Positions 6,172 through 13,673 are shown, numbered from the stretch's first letter. The stretch: 13,673 nt of DNA from JBBKWJ01 sp037968895 (GCA_037968895.1 JBBKWJ010000317.1:1-13673); one strand, 5' to 3'. Made by a program: numbers and translations. Notes: a model not told the origin generated them from the sequence alone.

Positions 6172-7520
6172 CAGGTCCGGCAAAGACTGCGATCGTCGTT
6201 GGAGGCGGCATCAGCGGGCTCGTCGCCGCCTACGACCTCCACCGGGCGGGTTGGAAGGTCGACGTACATGAGGCCAGCGATCGTTGGGGCGGCAAGGTCT
6301 ACAGCTCTCTGGTCGGCGACCGCATCGTTGATGCTGGGCCAGATACGTTTCTCGCCCGAGTGCCTCAGGGCCGAGAGCTCTGCGCCGACCTCGGACTCGC
6401 CACCGAGCTCACAAGTCCCGTATCGCCTGTCCCTGCCTACATCCGTCGCAACGGCGCCTTGCACCCGCTGCCCGCCGGGACCGTGCTCGGGGTGCCGACC
6501 GATCTCGATGTGCTCGCCGAGTCTGGCGTCATCTCGACCGCTGGTGTCGCTCGTGCGGCCGAAGACCTCACCCTGCCTACGACCGAATTTGGCGACGACA
6601 TCAGTGTCGGCGAGTTCTGCCGGGCTCGTCTGGGCGACGAGGTCACCGATCGCCTCATCTCACCACTCATCGGCGGCATCAACGCCTCCGACATCGACCG
6701 CCTCAGCCTAAGTTCCGCATCACCCCAGCTCGCGGCGGCCGCCCGGCAAGGTGGCTCGTTTATCGAGGCACTCGTCGATGCCAGAGCCAAGGTAGGAGCC
6801 ACCCTCGGTTCGGCCGGCGCCGATGAACCCGTGTTCTTCGGCCTCCCCGGCGGAATCGCGCGCATCATCGACGGACTCGTCGCGGCACTGCCTCCCGAAT
6901 CCCTTCACCTGACCTCTTCGATCGACTCGCTCGAAGATCTCGACGCTGACCACATAATTGTGTCGGTTCCGGCATTCGCGGCCGCTCCGCTTCTCGCTCC
7001 GATCGCCCCAATCGCGGCTCAACTGCTGAGCGAAATCGACTATGCGAGCGTCGCCCAAGTTACGGTCGAACTGCCACTTACTGGCATCGAACGAGAACTC
7101 GATGCGTCTGGCATTCTGTGTCCAGTTGTCGACGGCGGCGTCATGACCGCCGCGACCTGGTTCAGTACCAAGTGGGCTCACTATCAGCGAGAAGGAACCG
7201 TATTGATCCGAATGACCTCAGGGCGTTACGGTGACACAAGAGCAATGGAACTGGGCGACGACGAACTCGTCGCAACCCTCATGGGCGAGCTGAGCGCAAT
7301 CATCCCCATCACGGCCGAGCCATTGGCCATCCGTGTGCATCGCTGGCACAACGCACTTCCTCAGTATGTTCCTGGCCACTCCGACCGAGTTGCGAACATC
7401 ATGGCGTCAGTCGCCAACGACGCACCACACGTGCACCTCGTCGGGGCGGCCTACGCCGGCATCGGACTTCCCGCCTGCATCGGGGGCGCTCGGACCATGG
7501 CTAAGCGATTGGCCGGTTGA
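6168..7520 (+). CDS. hemY: HemY-type coproporphyrinogen III / protoporphyrinogen oxidase
   Basis: A 450-residue FAD-dependent oxidase. The N-terminal dinucleotide-binding motif VVGGGISGL (10-18) is followed by the acidic ribose-binding residue E35 in VHEASDRWGGK; DAGPDTF and the family segment RLISPLIGGINASDIDRLSL follow. FGLPGGIARIIDGL and the C-terminal FAD motif HLVGAAYAGIGLPACIGG close the protein. Length and motifs fit HemY (also called HemG or CgoX). In monoderm bacteria including actinobacteria this enzyme generally oxidises coproporphyrinogen III to coproporphyrin III (the coproporphyrin-dependent heme route), so its substrate is probably the direct product of the upstream HemE. That is inference from phylum, not from residues seen here. 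The start codon ATG overlaps the hemE stop by 4 nt with no separate Shine-Dalgarno, implying coupling. The ferrochelatase and HemQ genes are not in the window. Confidence 0.93.
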   Translation: MTGPAKTAIVVGGGISGLVAAYDLHRAGWKVDVHEASDRWGGKVYSSLVGDRIVDAGPDTFLARVPQGRELCADLGLATELTSPVSPVPAYIRRNGALHPLPAGTVLGVPTDLDVLAESGVISTAGVARAAEDLTLPTTEFGDDISVGEFCRARLGDEVTDRLISPLIGGINASDIDRLSLSSASPQLAAAARQGGSFIEALVDARAKVGATLGSAGADEPVFFGLPGGIARIIDGLVAALPPESLHLTSSIDSLEDLDADHIIVSVPAFAAAPLLAPIAPIAAQLLSEIDYASVAQVTVELPLTGIERELDASGILCPVVDGGVMTAATWFSTKWAHYQREGTVLIRMTSGRYGDTRAMELGDDELVATLMGELSAIIPITAEPLAIRVHRWHNALPQYVPGHSDRVANIMASVANDAPHVHLVGAAYAGIGLPACIGGARTMAKRLAG

Positions 7521-8968
7521 ACAAGATTCCCGTCTCGCTGCGCGCCATCCTCGCTGGCGTTTGCATCGCCGGATCAGTCCCCCCATGGGGCTGGTGGCCT
7601 TTGGCGTTCATTGGTTTCGCGCTGGTTGACAGCCTCATCGATACCGAGGGGCGCTGGCGCCGATTCAGAAGAATGTGGCTCGCATCGGCCGCATGGTTCT
7701 TCCCCGCCATGCTTTGGATGGCGGCGCTCACTCTGCCCGGTTATCTCATTGCCGCCGGCTTGTTCCCTTGCTACTTCGGGGTGGCCGCTGCACTCACACC
7801 TTCCGATGGGCTGAGGCGTCGCCTGGTGTTTCCAGGGGCTGTTGCGGTGGCCGAGCTCGCACGCTGGAGCTTTCCCTTCGGCGGTGTACCTCTCGCCAAT
7901 ATCGCCCTGAGCCAGGTCAATACCCCGCTCGGGATGTCCGCCCGCCTCGCCGGACCACTTCTCATAATCATGCTCGTTGTTGTGATCGGACAGGCCCTCA
8001 ACGCGGCGCTACAGCAAGAGTGGAAGCCAACTGCAGTGGCCATCGGCATCACCGCCGTTGTCGTAGGAGCCGGCTACGCACACCCGCGCACCACCGTCGT
8101 TCGCGAGGCCGACATCGCAGCGATTCAGAGCGGCGGCCCAACCCAAACCCGAGCCTCATCCGACCAACAACCCGTGGTGCTCGCCCGCACTCTCGAAGCG
8201 ACGAAGCAGATTGTGGGGCAAGTCGACCTCATCCTCTGGCCAGAAAACGTGGTCAATCCCGGCACGTATCTAGCGAAAGACACCGCGGAAGAGCTCGTCA
8301 GTCAGACCGCAATCGACTACAACGCCACGGTGCTTCCCGGTTGGTTCTTTCCTGTTAACAACCGCACCGCCACGGTCAACTTCCAAACCGCGGTGTGGCC
8401 CGATGGTGTCGCCAGGGATCGGTACGACAAGGTCCGCACTGTTCCATTTGGCGAGTTTGTTCCACTCAGGGGCTTGATAGAACAATTCAGCGGCGAGATC
8501 CCAGCCTCCGATGTGATTCGGGGTACCGAACCGCCGGTGCTTGACACTCCAGTTGGGCCGGTCGGGGTAGCCATCTCGTGGGAGGGATACTTCGAGAACC
8601 GCTCCCGCCACGCCATCAAAGAGGGTGCGCAGCTACTGACCAACCCGACCAACGGTTCGTCGTACTGGCTCACCCAAGTACACACCCAACAGGTCGCCTC
8701 GAATCAGCTTCGCGCCCTGCAGTTCGACCGCTGGGTCGTCATGGCAGCCCCAACCGGACTCAGCGCGATCATCGCTCCCGATGGCAGCGTCCAGCAGCGA
8801 TCTGACATCGGTACTCGCGAGGTGCTGCAGGCGACGGTCGAGATGCGCGAAGGTATGACGCTTGGCGCGCGAGTTGGAGTGTGGCCGGTGTTGTTCTATA
8901 CGCTGGCGGCCGCAGCATTCAGTCTGTCTCGAAGGGAGACCGAGCCCGATGAGCAGCCAGACCGCTAA
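7517..8968 (+). CDS. lnt: Apolipoprotein N-acyltransferase-like protein, Cys nucleophile replaced by Ser
   Basis: A 483-residue protein with several hydrophobic membrane segments in the first ~190 residues, an extracytoplasmic nitrilase-like domain (about 200-450) and a final membrane helix (about 455-475). This is the Lnt layout; the family transfers an acyl chain to the N-terminal Cys of lipoproteins. Two of the catalytic triad are visible: Glu243 in ILWPENVV and Lys305 in RYDKVRTVPFGEFVPL. At the nucleophile site the sequence reads VAISWEGYF, where family members have a Cys before the aromatic-Glu pair (E. coli C387). Residue 354 is TCG (Ser), read directly from 8576-8578, while spacing (62 and 49 residues) and flanking NPTNGSSYW are kept. 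It may use Ser, be inactive, or reflect a lineage variant. The start is TTG at 7517 overlapping the hemY stop (TTGA); its end overlaps the ABC ATPase by 20 nt. Confidence 0.85.
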   Translation: MNKIPVSLRAILAGVCIAGSVPPWGWWPLAFIGFALVDSLIDTEGRWRRFRRMWLASAAWFFPAMLWMAALTLPGYLIAAGLFPCYFGVAAALTPSDGLRRRLVFPGAVAVAELARWSFPFGGVPLANIALSQVNTPLGMSARLAGPLLIIMLVVVIGQALNAALQQEWKPTAVAIGITAVVVGAGYAHPRTTVVREADIAAIQSGGPTQTRASSDQQPVVLARTLEATKQIVGQVDLILWPENVVNPGTYLAKDTAEELVSQTAIDYNATVLPGWFFPVNNRTATVNFQTAVWPDGVARDRYDKVRTVPFGEFVPLRGLIEQFSGEIPASDVIRGTEPPVLDTPVGPVGVAISWEGYFENRSRHAIKEGAQLLTNPTNGSSYWLTQVHTQQVASNQLRALQFDRWVVMAAPTGLSAIIAPDGSVQQRSDIGTREVLQATVEMREGMTLGARVGVWPVLFYTLAAAAFSLSRRETEPDEQPDR

Positions 8969-9752
8969 CCAGACGTCCGCTGCCAAGACTCTCGAGATTC
9001 GCGGCCTACGCAAGCGCTTCAGGCGGGCCGACGACAAGGTCATCGTGTTCGACGATCTCAATCTCTCCGTTGCAGCCGGTGAGTTTGTCAGCATTATCGG
9101 CCCAAGTGGCTGCGGCAAGTCAACCCTGCTTCGACTCGTTTGTGGGCTTCTCGAAGCCGATGCAGGCAGCATCACCGTGAACGGCGAGACACCGGCCGAG
9201 GCGCGCGAACGTAAACACTTTGGCTTCGTTCCACAAACACCAGCGCTGCTGCCATGGAAGTCGGTCAGACAAAACGTGACGCTGTTGCAGTCGCTTCATC
9301 GCAATGGTCGGCTTGACGACGAGACGATCTCTGAAATCATCGCTGCGGTCGGCTTGTCGGCGGTAACCCACTCGTTGCCGGGCGAACTCTCTGGCGGCAT
9401 GCAGCAACGCGTATCGCTGGCGAGGGCATTCGCCTTGCGGCCGCCGATCCTGCTCATGGACGAGCCGTTCTCGGCGCTCGACGAGATCACACGGTCAGAA
9501 ATGCGCTATCTCCTGCTCGACCTTTGGCGCGACACCGGAGCCACCATTCTCTTCGTGACACACAACATCGAAGAAGCACTCGTGCTCTCCGATCGGGTGC
9601 TCGTGATGGGCTCCAAACCAGCATCGATTGTTGCCAATGAAGCCATCGACCTCGCTCGACCACGCACCGAGGGCATTGAAGACTCCGCTGATTTCCACCG
9701 CTACGCGGCCAAGCTTCGGTCGGCTTTGTTCAACGAGACAAGAGATCGTTGA
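8949..9752 (+). CDS. ABC importer ATPase, NitT/TauT (SsuB/TauB-like) family
   Basis: A 267-residue nucleotide-binding subunit. It shows Walker A GPSGCGKST (51-59), a Q-loop in FVPQTPALLPWKSVRQNV, where the LLPW is typical of the nitrate/taurine/sulfonate group, the signature LSGGMQQR (147-154), Walker B ILLMDEPF with D171 and catalytic E172, D-loop SALD and the switch histidine H205 in VTHNIEEA. It would energise the permease encoded next. I chose ATG 8949 because AAGGGAG (8932-8938) sits 10 nt upstream; the frame remains open further back inside lnt. The gene overlaps lnt by 20 nt and its TGA overlaps the permease ATG (TGATG). The substrate cannot be deduced from the ATPase. Confidence 0.93.
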   Translation: MSSQTANQTSAAKTLEIRGLRKRFRRADDKVIVFDDLNLSVAAGEFVSIIGPSGCGKSTLLRLVCGLLEADAGSITVNGETPAEARERKHFGFVPQTPALLPWKSVRQNVTLLQSLHRNGRLDDETISEIIAAVGLSAVTHSLPGELSGGMQQRVSLARAFALRPPILLMDEPFSALDEITRSEMRYLLLDLWRDTGATILFVTHNIEEALVLSDRVLVMGSKPASIVANEAIDLARPRTEGIEDSADFHRYAAKLRSALFNETRDR

Positions 9753-10516
9753 TGTCGTTGCGCGACCGACTCATCCCTTTCGCGGGCGTTGGCTCGTTTT
9801 TCGCGCTGTGGGAGTTCTTCGTCCGGATCTTCGCCGTTAGGCCCATCGTGCTGCCTCGCCCCTCGTCGGTCTTTGTCGAGCTCGTCACCAACGTAGGGTT
9901 CTACGCGGGCCACGCGATGGTGTCGCTCGGCGAAGCCCTCGGCGGGCTCGTCGTTGCCTTTGTACTCGCCAGCATTGTCGCCACAACCATGGCGCTCTCC
10001 TCAACTCTTGAGAGAGCGGGCTGGCCGCTGCTCATCATGATCCAAGCAACGCCGGTGGTTGTGTTGGCACCGATTCTGTCGAACTGGCTCGGCCTCAACT
10101 ATTGGCCAAAGATTGTCGTTGCTGCGCTCTTCGCCTTCGTTCCGCTGACATCAGCCACATTCACCGGGCTGCGTTCGGTCGACCCTGCAACCCTCGAGGT
10201 CGTGCATTCGGTCGACGCCTCTCGATGGGAAGTCTTGTGGCACCTTCGGGTGCCGTACGCCTTGCCCGCAGTGTTCAGTGTGGCCAAGATCGCCTTCACT
10301 CTCACGTTGCTTGGCGCCGTCATCGCCGAGCTCACTGGCATCTCGACCGCCGGCCTCGGCAACGTATTCCGTGTCGCCTGGTCGGGTAGTAAAAATGTGA
10401 ACCAAGCGTGGGCCGCTGTATTCTGCACCGCACTGCTAGGTGTGCTGGCTACAGCCGCCGTAACCGCGTTAGAGAAGCGCATGCTTCACTGGCACTCATC
10501 CCAACTCTCCCCGTAG
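9752..10516 (+). CDS. ABC importer permease, NitT/TauT (SsuC/TauC-like) family
   Basis: A 254-residue BPD-type inner membrane permease with about six hydrophobic segments, beginning MSLRDRLIPFAGVGSFFALW. The cytoplasmic EAA-type coupling loop is HSVDASRWEVLWHLRVPYALP (split here: HSVDASRWEV then LWHLRVPYALP, residues 152-172), which docks on the ATPase. Preceding segments LPRPSSVFVELV and IQATPVVVLAPILSNWLGL are typical of SsuC/TauC/ThiX-like permeases. Normal family length is about 250 residues. The start ATG 9752 overlaps the ATPase stop by one base; a TTG one codon earlier is possible but less likely. The binding-protein gene follows 12 nt later. Confidence 0.93.
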   Translation: MSLRDRLIPFAGVGSFFALWEFFVRIFAVRPIVLPRPSSVFVELVTNVGFYAGHAMVSLGEALGGLVVAFVLASIVATTMALSSTLERAGWPLLIMIQATPVVVLAPILSNWLGLNYWPKIVVAALFAFVPLTSATFTGLRSVDPATLEVVHSVDASRWEVLWHLRVPYALPAVFSVAKIAFTLTLLGAVIAELTGISTAGLGNVFRVAWSGSKNVNQAWAAVFCTALLGVLATAAVTALEKRMLHWHSSQLSP

Positions 10517-10528
10517 ACAAGGTTCTCC

Positions 10529-11608
10529 ATGATTCGATCAACCAAGGCTTGCGCCCTGATCGCCATCGCCATGCTCGCAGCTTCGTGCACGAGCGACGAC
10601 GGAGGTGTCGAAGAGTCAGGCAATCGCTGCGACGACAACAAAGCGGCGGGAACTGTGACGTACGCCTCGGGTTTCACTTTCGCCGCTGATGCTGGCATCG
10701 TCGACGTGTTGATGGCCGACGAGAAGGGCTACTACGACGAGGTTTGCCTCGACGTCGAACTCGTTCCGTCCAACACGGGCGAGAACGCAGCCCTCTTGGC
10801 CGCAGGCCAGGTGCAAATCGCCAACGTCGGCAACATCACCGACGTGCTCAATGCAAACCTCAATGCCGATGCGGGCATGGTCGTGATAGCGCACTATGGC
10901 AACGTACCAATCGAGGCTCTCGCAGTGCCCGCCGACGGAGTCGCTTCAATCGCCGACCTCCAAGGTGGAATAATCGGTGTCAAGTTCGACATTCCGACGT
11001 CGATCCAGAACATGCTTGCGGCCGAGGGCGCGCCCCGCGGAACCTTCGACGAGGTCCAGGTCGGATTCGACCCGGTTAATGAGGGCTTCAATCTTGGGCT
11101 CGACGCCCTCCCCGTGTACTCAAACAACGAGCCATTCGTGATGGATGCAGCCGGCATCGGATATCGCCTGTTCTCACCAAGCGACTTCGATATCCCTGGC
11201 TCGTTCGGATATCTCGTGACCACCCAAGACTTCCTCGACAAGCACCCTGGTGCCGTTGAAGACTTCCTCCGGGCGTCATTCAAAGGGATGCAAGACGCAC
11301 TGGCTTCCCCCGATGACGCCGTCGCTCTCGCTGTCTCGAAGCTCGCCACCACCGACTTCGCTTTCTACGACGCAACCTCCGAAGGGCCACGCTGGAACAC
11401 TGAGGCCGCGTTAATCAAGGAGTCCACTCCTTCCGGGCTGAACCTCGGCACAATCAACTCAGGGCTCCTTGGCTCCGAGGTCCAGTTAATGGTCGACAAC
11501 GGAATTCTCGAATCGATGCCAGATTGGGAAGCGATGCTCAACACCGCCATCGCACCCGGTGTCTACGACGGCGCCGACCTCATCTGGCCCGGACCTGCCG
11601 GGGAGTAG
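10529..11608 (+). CDS. ABC importer substrate-binding lipoprotein, NMT1/THI5-like
   Basis: A 359-residue secreted lipoprotein. The signal MIRSTKACALIAIAMLAASC ends at lipobox Cys20, and a short acidic linker follows. The mature domain has the type II periplasmic binding-protein pattern of the NMT1/THI5/SsuA group: FTFAADAGIVDVLMADEKGYYDEV, then LDVELVPSNTGENAALLAAGQ (LAAGQVQIANVG), a hinge-like segment IEALAVPADGVASIADLQGG and IGVKFDIP, and SFGYLVTTQDFLDKHPGAVEDFLRA in two parts. It captures the ligand outside the cell for the permease. Ligands of this superfamily include alkanesulfonates, taurine, thiamin pyrimidines and riboflavin; none can be chosen here. AAGG lies 6 nt before the ATG. It is predicted to be a substrate for Lgt/LspA and possibly for the Lnt homologue encoded upstream. 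Confidence 0.9.
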   Translation: MIRSTKACALIAIAMLAASCTSDDGGVEESGNRCDDNKAAGTVTYASGFTFAADAGIVDVLMADEKGYYDEVCLDVELVPSNTGENAALLAAGQVQIANVGNITDVLNANLNADAGMVVIAHYGNVPIEALAVPADGVASIADLQGGIIGVKFDIPTSIQNMLAAEGAPRGTFDEVQVGFDPVNEGFNLGLDALPVYSNNEPFVMDAAGIGYRLFSPSDFDIPGSFGYLVTTQDFLDKHPGAVEDFLRASFKGMQDALASPDDAVALAVSKLATTDFAFYDATSEGPRWNTEAALIKESTPSGLNLGTINSGLLGSEVQLMVDNGILESMPDWEAMLNTAIAPGVYDGADLIWPGPAGE

Positions 11609-11617
11609 CCGACCACG

Positions 11618-12631
11618 GTGACGAAATACGGACTCATCAGCCTTGCTGATCATCTGCCCGATCCGGTTAGTGGCCTCACAACGTCACAATCTCAGCGCAT
11701 CCATGAACTCGTTACTCAGGCGGTGCTTGCCGAAGATGTTGGGTTCCATTCGTTTGGCCTTGGCGAACACCACTTCAGCCACTACATCATGCCTGCGCCC
11801 GAATTGGCGCTGAGCTACATGGCAGCCAAGACGGAACGCATCCTGCTCGGTACATCGGTGTCGTTGTTGGCAAATCTTGATCCAGTTCGATTTGCCGAAC
11901 AGTTGGCCTTACTTGACATCCTGACGAACGGACGGGCTGAAGTCACGTTCGCTCGGGGCGCGTCAGAAGAGACCCTTCATGCGTTCGGCATCGAAACGTT
12001 TGAGGATCTGCGTCCTAAGTTCGCCGAGTCGCTACGCCTGGTATTGAGGCTGCTCACCGAGGATTCGGTGACCTGGTCGGGCGAGTATCGAACCGGATTT
12101 GAAGACCTGACGATCCAACCGCGGCCCCTGCAGCAGCCTCACCCAGAGATTTGGATCGGGGGTGGGTCTTCAGAGATCTCCGCCAAACTCGCAGCCGACA
12201 CAGGAAGGCCGTTCATGCTGCCAAGCCTGTTCCGCTGGCCGGTCGATTACCTCGAGATCACCGAGTTCTATCGCACGAACTTCGATCTCGCTGGCCATTC
12301 ACACGAACACCAGGTTGGCATGCCGACATACGTCCACGTTGCCCCCAACTCCCAGGATGCGAAGAGGCAGTGGCGTCCGTATCTCGAGCACTACCGCGAG
12401 TTTGCGATGGCCATTCGTGGCAGCGGTGGCCGGCCGGTCGACTACGATTCGCTGCTGGCGGGACCGGCCATTGCTGGAAGCCCGGCCGAGGTTGCGGAAC
12501 GGATCATAGAGATTAACGAGCTACTGAAGCTCGACCGCCACCTCGTGCTTATGGACGCCGGTGGCATGCCATGGCCACTTGTCGCCGAGTCAATAGAACT
12601 CTTCGCCAGCGACGTCCTCTCCCTCCTATAG
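11618..12631 (+). CDS. LLM-class flavin-dependent monooxygenase (luciferase-like)
   Basis: A 337-residue bacterial-luciferase-like TIM barrel. The motif FGLGEHHFSHYIMPAPELAL (46-65) carries the His pair (H51/H52) that corresponds to the EHHF region of LuxA. It is followed by RILLGTSVSLLANLDPVRFAEQ and LDILTNGRAEVTFARGAS, the phosphate-binding IGGGSSEIS (180-188), and VALDAG-like C-terminal VLMDAGGMPW. This is the FMN-dependent monooxygenase branch, distinct from the F420 branch of the gene at 333. No flavin reductase, which such enzymes need, is encoded in the window. GTG start at 11618 lies 9 nt after the binding-protein stop, with GGGGAG about 12 nt upstream, so it is in the same unit as the importer. 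It may oxidise the imported compound, as SsuD does in alkanesulfonate systems, but it is not recognisably SsuD. It ends in a TAG overlapping the dtd stop. Confidence 0.9.
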   Translation: MTKYGLISLADHLPDPVSGLTTSQSQRIHELVTQAVLAEDVGFHSFGLGEHHFSHYIMPAPELALSYMAAKTERILLGTSVSLLANLDPVRFAEQLALLDILTNGRAEVTFARGASEETLHAFGIETFEDLRPKFAESLRLVLRLLTEDSVTWSGEYRTGFEDLTIQPRPLQQPHPEIWIGGGSSEISAKLAADTGRPFMLPSLFRWPVDYLEITEFYRTNFDLAGHSHEHQVGMPTYVHVAPNSQDAKRQWRPYLEHYREFAMAIRGSGGRPVDYDSLLAGPAIAGSPAEVAERIIEINELLKLDRHLVLMDAGGMPWPLVAESIELFASDVLSLL

Positions 12632-13063
12632 GTCGAGCACGATGGTGACGGGGCCTTGGTTAAGGAGTTCGACATTCATGTCGGCACCGAAACGACCGGT
12701 GGCAACGGTCGCTCCTAACTCGGTGAGGCGAGCACCGACCCGAACGATCAAGGGCTCGGCGAACTCGGGACGAGCGGCCGCGATGTACGACGGACGATTG
12801 CCCTTCTTCGCGTCGCCATAGAGCGTGAATTGACTGATCAGGAGCACTTCGCCGGAGACATCAGCGACGGACAGATTCATCTTGTCGTCGTCATCGGAAA
12901 AGATCCTCAGCTTCGACAACTTCTCGGCCAACTTGACTGCCTGTGCCTCGGTGTCGTCGTGGGTGACGCCGACGAGGACACAGAGTCCACGACCGATGGC
13001 CCCCGTCACCTCACCATCGACAGTGACGCTCGCATGGCTGACTCGCTGAACGACGGCTCGCAT
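12626..13063 (-). CDS. dtd: D-aminoacyl-tRNA deacylase
   Basis: A 145-residue DTD, which hydrolyses D-amino acids wrongly attached to tRNA (originally D-tyrosyl-tRNA deacylase). It begins with the canonical MRAVVQRVSHASVTVDGE and carries the two family signatures: SQFTL (77-81) with following YGDAKKGNRPSY, and the C-terminal NQGPVT (135-140) that supplies the cross-subunit Gly-Pro chirality filter. Length matches the family's usual ~145. I start at ATG 13063, which gives the canonical N-terminus, rather than the GTG one codon upstream. GGAGGGA on this strand is too far upstream to be its ribosome binding site. Its TAG stop overlaps the convergent monooxygenase TAG within CTATAG (12626-12631). 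It acts alone and is unrelated to the importer run. Confidence 0.96.
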   Translation of the reverse strand: MRAVVQRVSHASVTVDGEVTGAIGRGLCVLVGVTHDDTEAQAVKLAEKLSKLRIFSDDDDKMNLSVADVSGEVLLISQFTLYGDAKKGNRPSYIAAARPEFAEPLIVRVGARLTELGATVATGRFGADMNVELLNQGPVTIVLDL

Positions 13064-13152
13064 CACGGGGACGGTACATCGTTTCCCGGTCCCTCCACTA
13101 GCCTTACACCGTTACCTGCGGCAGTGGGTGCGAATTGCAGAAACGGAAATTG

Positions 13153-13673
13153 ATGTCAATCGAAGAAAAGCCGCTCAAGCTGGCGTATCTCTCTTACCGG
13201 TCGAAGCCGACCGTGGGCGGCCAGGGCATCTACACCCGGCACCTCACCAAAGCGCTCGTCGATCTTGGCCACAGCGTTGAGGTTATTAGCGGCCAACCGT
13301 ACCCCGTCCTCGACGAGCGAATTGCGCTGACGAAGCTGCCAAGCCTTGACATCTTCAACGAGCAATACCCAGGGCGCTTTCCCGCCTACTGGGAGATCAA
13401 AACGCTGCCAGATGTAGCCGAAATCCTTCAGTTCTCGACCGGGACATTCTCCGAGCCGTTGGCCTTTAGCTACCGAGCCTGGCAAATGATGAAGCAGCGC
13501 CACAACGAATTCGACATCGTGCACGACAACCAGTGCCTCGGTTACGGCATGTTGGGCATCAACAAGCTCATGCCAACACTCGTCACGCTGCACCACCCGA
13601 TTACCGTCGACCGCAAGCTCGAAATCGAGGCGGCGCCCAACTGGCGCAAGAAAATTAGCGTCGGCCGCTGGTA
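13153..13673 (+). CDS. GT4-family glycosyltransferase, N-terminal part (runs off window)
   Basis: The first 173 codons of a GT-B fold glycosyltransferase; the 3' end lies beyond the window. After MSIEEKPLK comes the first Rossmann strand LAYLSYRSKP and the acceptor-side glycine loop VGGQGIYTRHLTKAL (21-35), then the strand HSVEVISGQPYP, a hydrophobic LPSLDIFNEQYPGRF segment, FDIVHDNQCLGYGMLG and TLVTLHHPITVDRKLE. These match the PF13439-type N-terminal domain of retaining GT4 enzymes that build cell-envelope glycans or glycolipids; donor and acceptor cannot be read from this half. The start is ATG at 13153 with only a weak GGAA upstream. It is divergent from dtd with 89 nt between the start codons, where I see no convincing promoter or hairpin. 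Confidence 0.88.
   Translation, partial: MSIEEKPLKLAYLSYRSKPTVGGQGIYTRHLTKALVDLGHSVEVISGQPYPVLDERIALTKLPSLDIFNEQYPGRFPAYWEIKTLPDVAEILQFSTGTFSEPLAFSYRAWQMMKQRHNEFDIVHDNQCLGYGMLGINKLMPTLVTLHHPITVDRKLEIEAAPNWRKKISVGRW

Noticed and set aside
6437..6868. 143-codon minus-strand open frame within hemY
   Set aside because: It is antisense to conserved hemY sequence, has Ser/Arg/Ala-biased composition typical of a shadow frame, and no recognisable motif. The same applies to other long antisense frames, for example at 2212-2703, 5862-6464 and 8633-9175.
10517..10528. A riboswitch (TPP or FMN) controlling the THI5-like binding protein
   Set aside because: Only 12 nt separate the permease from the binding-protein gene, and the importer genes overlap upstream coding sequence, leaving no room for an aptamer.
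11618..12631. Assignment of the monooxygenase as SsuD (alkanesulfonate monooxygenase)
   Set aside because: The LuxA-like EHHF region and overall motifs are generic LLM-class; operon context alone is not enough to give a substrate or a gene symbol.
13064..13152. Divergent promoters between dtd and the glycosyltransferase gene
   Set aside because: I searched both strands and found no pair of boxes with acceptable spacing and match, so no promoter is placed even though one presumably exists.

Overview
This 13.7 kb window looks like chromosomal core DNA of a GC-rich (roughly 60% GC by eye) high-GC Gram-positive bacterium, most likely of the class Acidimicrobiia or a relative. This placement is inference: the cues are an F420-type luciferase-family oxidoreductase of the MSMEG_2516 type, an actinobacterial HelD-type helicase, abundant GTG/TTG starts, tightly overlapping genes, and a GT4 glycosyltransferase of a kind I associate with actinobacteria. 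I see no insertion sequence, phage gene, CRISPR array, tRNA or rRNA.

Layout. Positions 1-332 hold no large gene. They contain a perfect 53-bp palindrome (41-93), a possible 45-residue protein on the minus strand (128-265), and a pair of possible divergent promoters sharing a -35 region. A plus-strand run follows: an F420-dependent oxidoreductase (333-1265) overlapping a PGPGW membrane protein (1265-1687), then a DUF4349 lipoprotein (1801-2841). The lipoprotein gene converges on a minus-strand HelD-like RNA polymerase recycling helicase (2838-4988). The helD start region carries a 20-bp tandem duplication that creates an overlapping seven-codon upstream reading frame.

From 5143 to 12631 seven plus-strand genes are packed with overlaps or gaps of 12 nt or less: hemE, hemY (in this phylum probably coproporphyrinogen oxidase), lnt, a NitT/TauT-type ABC importer (ATPase, permease, lipoprotein binding protein) and a luciferase-like monooxygenase. 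This is probably one transcription unit or two nested ones. It joins tetrapyrrole synthesis, lipoprotein N-acylation and a small-molecule uptake/oxidation module. The binding protein and the DUF4349 protein are predicted lipoproteins and so possible Lnt substrates. The run converges on dtd (minus strand, 12626-13063), and a glycosyltransferase gene starts at 13153 and runs off the window.

Most notable points: the Lnt homologue has Ser (residue 354) where the family's catalytic Cys nucleophile is expected; the helD leader is duplicated; the ABC importer is linked to a flavin monooxygenase of unknown substrate; the 53-bp palindrome is perfect; and both convergent gene pairs end in stop codons that overlap within a palindrome (CTAG and CTATAG), leaving no room for a terminator between them. 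I found no self-evidently new defence or mobile system. The importer-monooxygenase module and the Cys-less Lnt are the best candidates for unexplored biology.
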